A stretch of DNA of 64,000 nucleotides from JAJPKK01 sp963844635 (GTDB lineage Bacteria; Pseudomonadota; Alphaproteobacteria; Rhizobiales; Xanthobacteraceae), in assembly GCA_963844635.1 (NCBI GenBank), contig CAWJPD010000001.1, positions 186,001-250,000 of the forward strand, read 5' to 3'. Shown one piece after another: positions 27,991-37,402 of the stretch. The position numbers were made by a program, and so were the translations under genes. The number at the start of each line of letters is the position of its first letter. The stretch's first letter is position 1. The notes below the pieces were generated by a model. The model did no database searches, was not told where the DNA came from, and saw only the letters and a list, made by a program, of their open reading frames with translations.

Positions 27991-28530
27991 TTAGGCGGCT
28001 TTCGTCGTAGCCGAAATGGCTTGCCGCGATACCGAAGCAGAGTTTGACAAAGATTTCACGCCCCTCACGAATAACAAGCGTTTGAGGCATCGGTCGATCA
28101 TCGCACCCAATCGTTCTTGGACATCCAAATCATAGAGCAGTTGTTTAAAGCTCGCTGCTTCGCCCAACTCGACTAATTCATAGGAGCATCCAAGCTCCTT
28201 GCGGGATGTGTCAATTACTTCCTGCTTTATTTTTTTTTGATGTTGTTCTACGTATTCATCAGTATCGTCATTTATTTCTGATGTGATTTCGTCGTGGCGC
28301 TTGCGGGCGAGTTCAGCCACTCGCAAAACATCGAGATTTTGCTTGCGCCAAACCAAGCCAGCTATCTCGTTAACAATATCCTCTTCCAAGGGACCATTCG
28401 GCGCTAATTCCGTCTTGAGAACCTGACGTAATTTCTCAAAGTCTGCCGGATCTTCACCGGGCAAAATTCTGGTCGTGGAATAAGCGCCATGTCGAAGGGC
28501 AGATAGTTTTCTTTTTACTCGATCTATCAT
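27991..28530 (-). CDS. conserved hypothetical protein, 179 aa
   Basis: The product begins MIDRVKRKLSALRHGAYSTT and contains LPGEDPADFEKLRQVLKTEL, PLEEDIVNEIAGLVWRKQNL and DVLRVAELARKRHDEI. The central pattern (RHG....LLPGED...F..L...L..EL.P.G.LEE..V..IA...WR..R) occurs in a large family of rhizobial proteins often lying next to phage or transposon genes. No enzymatic motif is visible and its function is unknown. Glu/Asp/Lys-rich helices predominate. It may be part of the phage-like module that follows. Confidence 0.6.
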   Translation of the reverse strand: MIDRVKRKLSALRHGAYSTTRILPGEDPADFEKLRQVLKTELAPNGPLEEDIVNEIAGLVWRKQNLDVLRVAELARKRHDEITSEINDDTDEYVEQHQKKIKQEVIDTSRKELGCSYELVELGEAASFKQLLYDLDVQERLGAMIDRCLKRLLFVRGVKSLSNSASVSRQAISATTKAA

Positions 28531-28727
28531 CGGTGTTTCCGCACGCCACTCGGCTAAACGCGTTGCATTCAGGCGTTTATGTGACCTCACTCGGCTTATT
28601 TGGTACTTCGGTCCTACTAAGCAAGTCGTATTTAAAAAAATGACGGGAACCGGGCTGTGAATCACGCATCGGGTTAGCGGCTGTTCGGGCCCGTGCATGT
28701 GAGGTCCGATGATTGCGGAAATCCCAA

Positions 28728-28973
28728 CTAACCGCGCCTTTTGGTCCCTTTCTTCAGCCGGACGCCGGGCCCTCCTCCGTTCTCGTCGATGAACTCGACC
28801 CCGGCAGCTTCGAGACATCGTCTGACAACCTCGAGGGTTGCTCGACGCGGCTCGTGAGATCCGGCTTCGAGTTGTCGTAATGTGACAATTCCGATCCCCG
28901 CCTTTTCCGCAAGCTGCTGTTGGCTCCAATCGAGGAGCCCCCGTGCGGCGCGGCATTGGGCGGCTTTCAGCAT
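28728..28973 (-). CDS. small XRE-family DNA-binding regulator, 81 aa
   Basis: A one-domain helix-turn-helix protein. It begins MLKAAQCRAARGLLDWSQQQ, continues LAEKAGIGIVTLRQLEAGSH and ends GVEFIDENGGGPGVRLK. The L.WSQ..LA..AG....T....E.G core is the classic XRE/Cro fold, and the EFI.ENGGGPGVRL tail is typical of small alphaproteobacterial regulators. It is divergent to the YqaJ-ERF genes, a layout expected for a phage-type repressor controlling them. Confidence 0.85.
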   Translation of the reverse strand: MLKAAQCRAARGLLDWSQQQLAEKAGIGIVTLRQLEAGSHEPRRATLEVVRRCLEAAGVEFIDENGGGPGVRLKKGTKRRG

Positions 28974-29114
28974 TGGCCGAACCTGCCACCACAGGCTGAT
29001 TCCATCAATTCAATCGAAAATCGATTGACTCTCCAATCTGTCTATTTTAGATGTATGTGTTGTTTTGCGATCGATCCAAGATCAGCTATTCACCGAAAAT
29101 CGGGAGCCTCAGCA

Positions 29115-29943
29115 ATGGTCCATGCAGCCCAAAATTGGCATCAACCGAGCCGCCGCCACTTCATCGGTGGTTCGGATGCCCGCATCATCATGGGCGATGA
29201 CGAGGCCCCGCCTGATACGGCTGTGGCGCGAAAAACGCGGCGAAATCGAGCCGGAGGACCTCTCCGGCAATCTGATCGTCCAGCTCGGCGTCGCAACCGA
29301 GCATTTGAACCGGCACTGGTTTGAGCGCAATACCGGTAAGACCGTCACCGACATTCAGCGGCGCGTATACCACCCGGTGGTCAAATGGATGGCAGCCGCG
29401 CTGGACGGCAGGGTCGAGGGATCAGGTGAGGTGTTCGAAGCCAAGTTCATGCTGCCCTGGTCCTTTTCGGAGGAGGCCGCAGCGACGAAGCACATGGCGC
29501 AGCTGCAGCACAATATGTGGGTCACGAACGTCACAACCGCCATATTGTCGGTCATCAGCGGGGGCGGCAACTGGGTTGAGATCACGGTTGCAGCTGACTC
29601 CTTGTACCAGCACCTCCTGCTCACGGCAGAGAAGAAGTTCTGGCGCTGTGTCGAGAATGGCGAACTCCCGAAGTGTTTCTTCGCGGATGCGCCACGACCT
29701 CGGATCGCAGCAGTTCGCGTCGTTGATATGAGCACCTCGAACAGTTGGGCGGAATTCGCCCAGGTCTTCTGCCAGACCCGCTCTGCGGCTCTCCAGCACG
29801 AGAACGCGAGGGCGGAACTCAAGAAGCTCGTGCCGGAAGACGCAAAAGAAGCCGTCGGACATGGCGTTCGCGCGAAGCGATCAAAGTCCGGTGCCGTCAG
29901 TTTCGAAGTTCTAGCCTCCGAGGCGGGCTATGCAGCGCAATAG
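29115..29943 (+). pseudogene. YqaJ-like phage exonuclease, single frameshift near start
   Basis: A lambda-exonuclease-like enzyme that resects DNA ends for annealing. The N-terminus RRHFIGGSDARIIMGDDEA is in one frame. An extra C near 29208 shifts to the main frame LIRLWREKRGEIEPEDLSGN, TEHLNRHWFERNTGKTV, AALDGRVEGSGEVFEAKFML and HMAQLQHNMWVTNV. The D...E.K metal-binding pattern (LDG...FEAK) and the Q...Y-type helix are present. The stop overlaps the ERF start by 14 bases, so the two genes are coupled. If the extra C is a sequencing error the gene is intact, about 275 aa. Confidence 0.82.
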
Positions 29944-31222
29944 CGAAACAATTGGCGCGATCGCTGCCGCGCTTGCCCGGGCGCAGGCTGAAATCCCCAA
30001 TCCTGAGAAGTCGCTAACCGCGACCATCCAATCGCCCTTTCCACGAGAAGGCGCTCGCACCTTTCGTTATGCCCCGCTTTCGAGCGGCCTCGATATTGTG
30101 CGCAAGGCTCTCGGTAAACAGGAGATTGCGACGGTGCAGACGACCTCGATCGACAACGAGGCAGGTCTCATCCGGCTCACAACAGTGCTTGCCCATTCGT
30201 CCGGCGAATGGGTGTCATCGGACTGGCCGGTCTGTCCGGTGTCGGAGACCGCCGCCCCACACAAGATGGGCGCCGCTCTCACCTATGCACGGCGGTATGC
30301 CCTTTTTACGTTGGTGGGGATTGCCGGCGAAGACGATCTCGATGCGCCGGATCTGCCGGTTGTGAATTTAGATGGCGGAGGTTCTGACCCTGCCAGCTCC
30401 AACAAAATGAATGGAAACGGGTCGAGTAGCTATGGTCAAATGAACGGAAAGGGATTGCGGCGAAAGGCGAGCATCGCGCCGCCTGTGCTTGGCGCCGCTG
30501 CCTCATCGGCAGCAGGCGCCGCACTCATCGAAGACCTCGCAAAGATCAATTCTGCAGAATCAGCAACAGAATGGGCCCGGAGCAGCATCGGCACGAAGAA
30601 CACGCTTACGGTAGAGGACGCCGCGATCGTCGAAGAGGCGTTCCGAAAGCGAATGCAGGAGCTGAACGCCGAAACCAAAGATACGGCAGAACAGGAAACC
30701 GCGTCCGTCTCCTCGTCAGACTTTGCGACTGCTCAGACAACAAGCGTCGACGGCCATCCTGCGGATCATAACTTAGAGGGGCAGGAGGGGGCCGTACAAC
30801 AGGCCCGTCCCGTAGCGGGCGAGCGCGTGGACAAGAGTATTCTTACGTTCGCCGAACCACGTCGCTATCGCAACAAAGAGCATCTCGGGTTCGTGGCGCA
30901 GCAAGCTTGCCTGCTGTGCGGGCGGCAGCCATCTGACCCACACCATCTTCGGTTTACGCAGCCGCGCGCGCTTGGCAAGAAGGTCAGCGATGAAGCCGTC
31001 GTGCCTCTCTGCCGGATCCATCATCGGGAGGTTCACCGGGCTGGCGATGAAAGGGGATGGTGGAAAGCGGCGGGGATTGATCCGATCAAAGTGGCCCGCA
31101 AACTCTGGAGAAATACCCGCCCGCGCGACGGCGCCCTCGACCCCAATCTCAGATCGGCACCCGCTCGCGTCTCAGGGGACGGAACCACTGAAACGGCCGT
31201 CGGTGACGCGCCGTCTCAATGA
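29930..31222 (+). CDS. ERF-family single-strand annealing protein fused to an HNH-like domain
   Basis: 430 aa. Residues about 1-145 are an ERF recombinase domain: FRYAPLSSGLDIVRKALGKQ, VSETAAPHKMGAALTYARRY and ALFTLVGIAGEDDLDAPD, the last being the hallmark ERF motif. A low-complexity linker (about 150-310) follows. The C-terminal domain starts HLGFVAQQACLLCGRQPSDP, HHLRF and CRIHHREVH, an HNH/DUF968-like zinc fold with paired Cys and His. ERF proteins anneal single strands exposed by an exonuclease, here the YqaJ gene just upstream. Intact; overlaps the next gene by ATGA. Confidence 0.88.
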   Translation: MQRNSETIGAIAAALARAQAEIPNPEKSLTATIQSPFPREGARTFRYAPLSSGLDIVRKALGKQEIATVQTTSIDNEAGLIRLTTVLAHSSGEWVSSDWPVCPVSETAAPHKMGAALTYARRYALFTLVGIAGEDDLDAPDLPVVNLDGGGSDPASSNKMNGNGSSSYGQMNGKGLRRKASIAPPVLGAAASSAAGAALIEDLAKINSAESATEWARSSIGTKNTLTVEDAAIVEEAFRKRMQELNAETKDTAEQETASVSSSDFATAQTTSVDGHPADHNLEGQEGAVQQARPVAGERVDKSILTFAEPRRYRNKEHLGFVAQQACLLCGRQPSDPHHLRFTQPRALGKKVSDEAVVPLCRIHHREVHRAGDERGWWKAAGIDPIKVARKLWRNTRPRDGALDPNLRSAPARVSGDGTTETAVGDAPSQ

Positions 31223-32680
31223 CCGCCGACATGCTCGCCAAGTTGGCGGTAAACCCCGAGCTGTTCCACACAGCGAATGGAACTGCGTTTGCCGATCTTA
31301 CGATCGATGGGCATCGAGAGACTTGGCCGATCCGAAGTTCCCGATTCCGGTCTTGGCTGAGGCGAATGTACTACGAAGCTACAGCAGAGGCTCCCAGCCC
31401 TGCAACCATCAGGTTCACTTTGGATCAGTTAGAGGCCCGAGCTCAATTTGAATCGCCTCGGCGAGCCGTTTTTGTTCGAACCGCGGAGCATGATGGTCGC
31501 GTTTACTTGGACCTTGCCGACGATTGCTGGCGTGCCGTTGCGATCGGATCTGACGGATGGCAGGTCATCGAATGTCCCCCGGTCAGGTTCCGACAAATCG
31601 CGGGCATGCTGCCACTTCCGGTGCCCGAAAGAGGCGGATCGCTAGAAGCCCTTGCTTCGTTCATCAACGTTCCAGATCGAAACGACTTCATTTTGGTTGT
31701 GGCGTGGGTTTTGGCGGCCCTGCGGCAAGGCGGCCCATATCCTGTCCTGGCAATCTTCGGCGAACAGGGGTCGGCCAAGACCGTTCTCACGAAAATAGTT
31801 CGCACCTTAGTCGACCCCAATGCCGCCCCAGTGCGGACGGTTCCGCGAGAAGAACGCGATCTTTTTATCGCCGCCACGAACAGCCACCTGCTGGCTTTCG
31901 ATAACTTGTCGGATTCTGTCGCCTTGGATGTCCGATGCACTGTGCCGGGTCGCAAGTGGCGGCAGCTTTGCGGTCCGTCAGCTCTATACGGACCAAGACG
32001 AGGTCCTATTGGAAGCAGCCAGACCCATCATCCTAAACGGCATCGAGGATGTCATCACGCGACCAGATTTGGCAGACCGCGCGGTCTTCTTGACGTTGCC
32101 ACACGTCGACGAAGCTCGTCGGCGATCCGAAAAGCAGATTTGGCACGATTTTGAGGCAGAAAGGCCGTTGAATTCCTGGGCGCCGTGTTAGATGCGGTCA
32201 GCCGTGGGATGCGCACGCTGCCGGAAGTCCGACTGGATCACCTGCCACGGATGGCTGATTTTGTGCTGTGGGCGACGGCATGCGAACGAAGTTTCTGCCC
32301 TTCGGGCGGGTTCCGGCGCGCCTATGACGCCAATCGTCGCTCGGCAATCGAAGACGTTGTGGAGGCGGACCCCGTTGCCGCTTGCATCCGGGATCTGATG
32401 GCTCGGCAGACGCTTTGGATGGGAACGGCGTCGGGGCCTCTTGCGCGTTGGCGCTGAGCTTCTGTCTGAAGAAGGAACGCGAAAGGGCTCCAATTGGCCC
32501 AGTTCTCCGCGTGCCCTTGCTGGCCGATTGCGCCGCGCGCGATCTCCGCTCCGGGTTCTGGGAATTGAAATTTTGTTCGCCCGCACGGGCCGTTCCGGAA
32601 ATCGGATCATCAGTTTGGCAAAGTCTCCGAACAGCTGCATGAAAACGACCGTCAGCACCGTCAGCGCGTCTCAAAATTGA
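31219..32680 (+). pseudogene. phage/ICE P-loop ATPase (primase-helicase-like), broken
   Basis: Starts MTADMLAKLAVNPELFHTAN. The intact first half includes Walker A GEQGSAKTVLTKIVRTLVD and Walker B SHLLAFDNLSD. Three frame switches follow: near 31930 (to SDALCRVASGGSFAVRQLYT, DQDEVLLEAARPIILNGIED), near 32175 (to LDAVSRGMRTLPEVRLDHLP) and near 32445 (to WPSSPRALAGRLRR). The order fits large conserved ATPases of Bradyrhizobium integrative elements that act in element replication or recombination. Translation is coupled to the ERF gene upstream. Function is inferred from motifs and context. Confidence 0.72.
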
Positions 32681-33105
32681 TTCACGACCAAGCGGTTGCT
32701 GACAGCTCCTTTTGTGCCGTTTGATGTGCATGGCGCCGAAACAGCTGACGGTGCTGACGGTCTGGAGCAGCTGATGCGGGTTTCCCCGTTTTTGTTCAGG
32801 GATTAAATTTCCGACAGATGCGAGCGCACCACGCCATCCCGCACCTGATCCGGACCAGCCACGATGTGCTTCAATTCTTGCTTCTGTTCTCGGGATTCCC
32901 GCGCTGCCAAGACTGAGCTAGCCCCGTGCCGTTTGGTCCTATCGGGGCTGAATTTCCGGCTGGCTCCGCCTTTGTTGGCCGCTTTTTGGCCATTGCGAGT
33001 GAAAACTTTTAAGAAATTTTTTGTTGAGAAGCCGTCGTGACCGGTTCTTGCATTCATTGCTAGCATTGCATACAATTCCTACATGCATCATGCAAGACAT
33101 TCAGC
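32681..33105. other. intergenic; promoter/operator region of the FitAB locus
   Basis: A minus-strand frame (32803-33075) is open but unconvincing. Upstream of the GTG at 33106 is a stretch with repeated GCAT/ATGC elements (33066-33092: TTGCATACAATTCCTACATG, then CATCATGC), which could be the autoregulatory operator expected before a FitA-type antitoxin. Confidence 0.4.
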
Positions 33106-33747
33106 GTGGCCACACTGACCATCCGCAATCTCGACCCAGCGGTGAAGGAACGGCTGCGCCTGCGCGCGGCCGAGCGCGGCCACTCCATGGAGGCCGAGGC
33201 GCGCCGCATTCTGCAAACGGCGCTCGGCAAATCTTCCCATCTGCCGACGCGTAATCTTTATGAGCGTATTCACAGTCGCTTCGCGGTGCTCGGGGGGGTC
33301 GATCTCGACCTGCCGCCGCGTGAGCGGTCCGCAAACCGCCGCAGTTCGATTAGTTTAGGTGTTTATCCTCGACACCAACGTCTTGTCTGCAATCATGCGC
33401 GCTCAGCGGGAGCCGAGCTTCTGTTCACGACCGCGCTGTCGCAAGCTGAGATTCTGTCTGGATTGGCGATTATGCCCGAAGGCCGCCGGCGGCGCGATCT
33501 CGAAGCCGCAGCACGCGCGATGTTCGTCGAGGACTTCGACGGTCGCGTTTTGCCGTTCGACAGCAGGGCTGCTGCAGCCTATGCCGATCTCTTCGCCGCC
33601 CGTCGGCAGTCCGGCCGACCGATGGCGACCCTCGATCTCCTGATTGCATCGGTCGCGCGCTCGCACGACGCAAGCGTGGTCACGCGTGACAGCAGCGGAT
33701 TTGAAAACTGTTCCGTCGCACTGATCAATCCGTGGGAGGCCGTATGA
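33106..33747 (+). pseudogene. FitA antitoxin and FitB (PIN) toxin fused by lesions
   Basis: Residues 1-75 are a ribbon-helix-helix antitoxin: VATLTIRNLDPAVKERLRLR, GHSMEAEARRILQTAL. Residues about 105-213 are the rest of a PIN-domain RNase toxin: ELLFTTALSQAEILSGLAIM, FDSRAAAAYADLFAARRQSG, ATLDLLIASVARSHDASVVT. The natural antitoxin end (PPQFD then TAG near 33350) and the toxin start (VFILDTNVLSAIMRAQREP, GTG at about 33358) lie in a different frame. About 10 toxin residues after REP appear deleted. The result is one open frame lacking the LDTN acidic residue of the toxin, so it is probably inert. Confidence 0.75.
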
Positions 33748-34194
33748 CCATTGCTCGGACCCGCTGAACGGAGGCAGATGATTGGCTTACGCCGAGGCGC
33801 TCTGGCCGGTCCCCTCAGCAAGAATCGCACCGTCTCGCGGCCGCGCATGCAACTGCCACGGCTAGCTATATAGTCGCCTGGATAATCCCCAGCTTCTCGC
33901 GCGATCGCCAACACGCTGGCGTCCACCTCCAGCGTCGTTGCAACAAGCCGCCGCTTCTCCCCAGCGCGCCGACGCCGTCGCCTTCGAGACGTTCCACCCG
34001 GTCTTGCCGGTCGCCGGCTGGCATGACATCCTTGCTCGCCCGCCGAGAAGAGCGGGACCTTACTCCCTGTGGCGCAGCGGACGTGTCTTTTCAGTCACAG
34101 TTGGGAAAGAAAATGATGTCTCGCGTTCTAGCCTGATCCCTTTAGGGCGTTTTGCCGTTAGACTTTTTATGAAAAAGTTAGAGGTTGGGTCGCC
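33748..34194. other. no recognised gene
   Basis: About 450 bases between the toxin-antitoxin remnant and the porin gene. The last 80 bases are AT-rich, a likely promoter zone for the 34195 gene. Open frames here look like shadows. Confidence 0.4.
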
Positions 34195-34827
34195 ATGCGC
34201 TCTTTATCGCTTTCGGTCATTGCTGGTGTTTTGCTTATCGTCACTTCGTTCGAAGCGTTGGCCGCTGATCCGAGCGCCTTCCCGGCGTCGCCGATTTCAC
34301 TAATGTACAATTGGACCGGCTTCTATGTCGGTTTGAATGTTGGTGACGCTGAGTCCACAGGAACCCTGACCGATGGCCTCACCGGCACGAACATTGGTGT
34401 CAACAGGAATGGGGCCGTTGGTGGCGCGCAGCTTGGTTACAATATCCTGGTGAACAACATCGTCTTTGGGGTCGAGTGGAATCTCGATGGGGCCGACCTG
34501 AATACTTCGCGGAGCACCGCGGCATTTTCGGGCACAGCGAATACCAACTGGATTACCACGCTAGCTGGCCGCGTTGGCTTTGCTTCAAATAACTGGCTTT
34601 ACTACGGCAAGGCCGGTGCGGGTTGGGTCAATAATCAAGCGACGCTGACCGATGTCGCGACGGACACCTCAGTGTCCACGTCGAAGACAAATAGCGGCTG
34701 GCTGTTGGGGGCGGGCATCGAATTCGCATTGCCACCGATTGCGCCAACCTATCCGCCGGCTTGGTCTGTTAAACTTGAATATGACTACCTTGGGCTAGTG
34801 CGTGGAATTCCAGTTTTCTTTCTTTAA
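34195..34827 (+). CDS. outer-membrane beta-barrel protein, Omp25/31-like, C-terminus altered
   Basis: The product begins MRSLSLSVIAGVLLIVTSFE, a signal peptide cut near ALAA. The entry motif NWTGFYVGLNVGDAES is followed by barrel strands (GVNRNGAVGGAQLGYNILVN, NWLYYGKAGAGWVNNQATL, SGWLLGAGIEFAL, WSVKLEYDYLGL). The last strand that normally ends such proteins (usually ...G.NYRF) is missing. After EYDYLG the frame reads LVRGIPVFFL and stops, which suggests an indel near 34800. At 210 aa it is slightly short for the family. Confidence 0.78.
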   Translation: MRSLSLSVIAGVLLIVTSFEALAADPSAFPASPISLMYNWTGFYVGLNVGDAESTGTLTDGLTGTNIGVNRNGAVGGAQLGYNILVNNIVFGVEWNLDGADLNTSRSTAAFSGTANTNWITTLAGRVGFASNNWLYYGKAGAGWVNNQATLTDVATDTSVSTSKTNSGWLLGAGIEFALPPIAPTYPPAWSVKLEYDYLGLVRGIPVFFL

Positions 34828-34951
34828 GTCGCCAAGTTCAGACATTGACGGTGGGGGTAAATTACCTGTTCCATTGAGGTACGCTCCGTACAGTTGTCAA
34901 CTGTCGGACTGCAAACTCGCATCAAACTGTTTTCGCACTTCCGTGGCGACC

Positions 34952-36066
34952 TCAGCATTGAGGCTCGTTTCGGGATCGGTTGGTTGCGGAGTCCGGTTTG
35001 AGCGGGCTGTTTGTGCTCCCGATGCCGATGCGTTCCGGCTGATAGCCGCGGCCAAGGATCGCCTGCCACCAGGCGCGCTGATCGAGAAACCAGCGCACCG
35101 TCTTCTAGAGCCGGTTTCGAAATTCTCCTCGGCGCGCCAGCCCAGCTCGCTTTCGATTTTGCTGGCATCAATCGCATAACGGCGGTCGTGGCCCGGCCGG
35201 TCGGCGACGAAGACTGATCAGGCGCCGATGCGGCTCCGCCGGCGTCGGCGCAATGTGGTCGAGCAGATCGCAGATCGTTTGCACGACATGGATATTGGTG
35301 CGCTCGTTGCGGCCGCCGACATTGTAGGTCTCGCCGACCCGGCCATGCTCCAGCACCAGCGACAAGCGCCCGGGCATGATCTTCGACATACAGCCAATCG
35401 CGGATGTTGCTGCCCGTCGCCATAGACCGGCAGTTCCTGCTCCGCGAGGCCCTTGATGATCATGTGCGGGATCAGCTTTTCCGGAAACTGATAGGGTCCG
35501 TAATTGTTCGAGCAGTTGGTGACGAGCGTCGGCAGCCCATAGGTCTCGCGCCAGGCCCGGACCAGATGATCGGACGACGCCTTGCTGGCGGAATAGGGCG
35601 AGTTCGGCGCGTAGGCCGTGGTTTCGGTGAAGAGCCCTCGGCGCCGAGCGAGCCGAAAACCTCGTCGGTCGAGACGTGCAGGAAGCGGAAAGCGCGCGCG
35701 CTGGCGCGATCGAGGCCGCGCCAATGGCGCAGCGCCTCCTGCAAGCAGCGTGAAGGTGCCGACAATGTTGGTCTGGATGAATTCGGCCGGCCCGTCGATC
35801 GAGCGATCGACATGGCTCTCGGCCGCCAGATTCATCACGCATCGCGGCTGGTATTGTCGAACAAGCTGCCGCAGCGCCGGCCCGTCGCAGATGTCGACAT
35901 GGGCGAAGCGATAGCGCGGATTGCCGATCGGCCGCGGAATGGAAGTCGAGGTTGGCCGCATAGGTGAGCTTGTCGATATTGACGACAAAGGCGTCAGTGT
36001 CGGTCGAGCAGATGGCGGACGACCGCCGAGCCGATGAAGCCGGCGCCTCCGGTCACGAAGATCGCG
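34952..36066 (-). pseudogene. rmlB: dTDP-glucose 4,6-dehydratase RmlB, multiply frameshifted
   Basis: RmlB makes dTDP-4-keto-6-deoxyglucose, an intermediate for rhamnose. Pieces in order are IFVTGGAGFIGSAVVRHLLD (NAD-binding), NPRYRFAHVDICDGPALRQL, MNLAAESHVDRSIDGPAEFI, TTAYAPNSPYSASKASSDHL (YxxxK), NCSNNYGPYQFPEKLIPHMI, DWLYVEDHARAL and DASKIESELGWRAEENFETG. They lie in at least four frames' worth of shifts. The start codon is not clear (CTC where ATG is expected). It follows rmlA by about 8 bases, an operon layout. Confidence 0.85.
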
Positions 36067-36073
36067 GAGTCCT

Positions 36074-36994
36074 CTAAAGTGCATTGTCAGCAGCCCGACT
36101 CTTGACCCGGTCGAGCGATGACGATGGATAGACCGATAGCAGATATTCGCCATAGCTGCTTTTGGCGCAGCGTTGCGGCCAGCTTCGCGAAACTCATCGA
36201 GCGTGATATAGCCAAGCCGCAGCGCGATTTCTTCCGGGCAGGCGATGCGCATGCCCTGCCGCTGCTCTAGGATCTGGACGAAATGGCTCGCTTCGACAAG
36301 CGAGGCATGGGTGCCGGTGTCGAGCCAGGCAAAGCCGCGACCCAGCACCTCGACGATAGAGGTCGCCGCGCTGCAAATAGGCTCGGTTGACATCGGTGAT
36401 TTCCAGTTCGCCGCGCGGCGACGGTTTGATCGCCGACGCGATTCGGACCACGTCATTGTCGTAAAAATAAAGGCCGGTAACTGCGACGTTCGATTTCGGC
36501 TGCTTCGGCTTTTCTTCGATCGAGATCGCCCGGCCCTTGTCGATCGAGTTCAACGACGCCGTATTGCTCAGGCGCGTTGACGACATAGCCGAACACGGTG
36601 GCGCCCGCTCCGGCGCGCCTCGCAGCGGCGAGCATGATCAGGCAAGTCCGTGACCATGAAAGATATTGTCGCCCAAGAATCAGTGCGACACGGTCGGCAG
36701 CCGATGAAGTCGCGCGCCGATGATGAAGGCGTCGGCAAGGCCGCGCGGCTGATCTTGGACGGCATAGGCAAACTGCAGACCGAAATCGCAGCCGTCTCCG
36801 AGCAGCCGCTGGAACAGCGACTGGTCCTGTGGGGTCGTGATGATCAGAATGTCGCGGATGCCGGCAAACATCAGCGTCGACAGCGGATAATAGATCATCG
36901 GCTTGTCGAATACCGGCAGCAATTGCTTGGAAACCACCATCGTGACCGGATAAAGCCGCGTCCCCGAGCCGCCGGCGAGGATAATTCCCTTCAT
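36074..36994 (-). pseudogene. rmlA: glucose-1-phosphate thymidylyltransferase RmlA, frameshifted
   Basis: RmlA couples glucose-1-phosphate to dTTP, the first step towards dTDP-rhamnose. ATG at 36994 gives MKGIILAGGSGTRLYPVTMV (nucleotide-binding G.G.R) and SKQLLPVFDKPMIYYPLSTL. Shifts at about 36700-36650, 36560 and 36380 lead through AGATVFGYVVNAPEQYGVVE, EEKPKQPKSNVAVTGLYFYD, RGFAWLDTGTHASLVEASHF and CPEEIALRLGYI. The C-terminus KSSYGEYLLSVYPSSS ends at TAG (36074). At least three indels. Confidence 0.87.
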
Positions 36995-37402
36995 CTGTTC
37001 TCCGTCAGTTGTCGCCGTTGGCAATATCGAGTCCAATGCATTGCGGCCGCTAATTCCGCATGGCGAATGCCAAGCCTTCAAACAGGGTTACTGCTGCATA
37101 CGCGCGATTTCTTGTTTCTATTGCCGATTGTCCTTTTATGTATTCGCGTTAATGCGACCGGACAAGCGCCATCTGCGGCTCGACGCCAAGACTGCGAATA
37201 CCGGCAGTCCACATCGGCGGCGCGTCCTGCTGTCGCGAGCGTTCACGATATTGTAAAAGGGATCGGGAACGCAGACTGCAGGGAGCTGGCGGGTGACGGC
37301 AAGGTGGCCACCTTTTTGCGCTGCACTCGGTTGGCCCATGTCGGTTTCGTAATCGCTCTCACGGTACTTGCGCTCCAGCAACGTCTCGTCCAGCCGTCGT
37401 CC

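Noticed and set aside
32803..33075. 90-residue minus-strand ORF upstream of the FitA locus
   Set aside because: Composition is Lys/Arg/Ser-rich without structure and no ribosome-binding site or family was seen; kept only as intergenic.
36650..37402. long N-terminal extension of the TSUP transporter
   Set aside because: This part is the reverse complement of rmlA and non-coding DNA. The transporter fold begins at the Met encoded at 37403.
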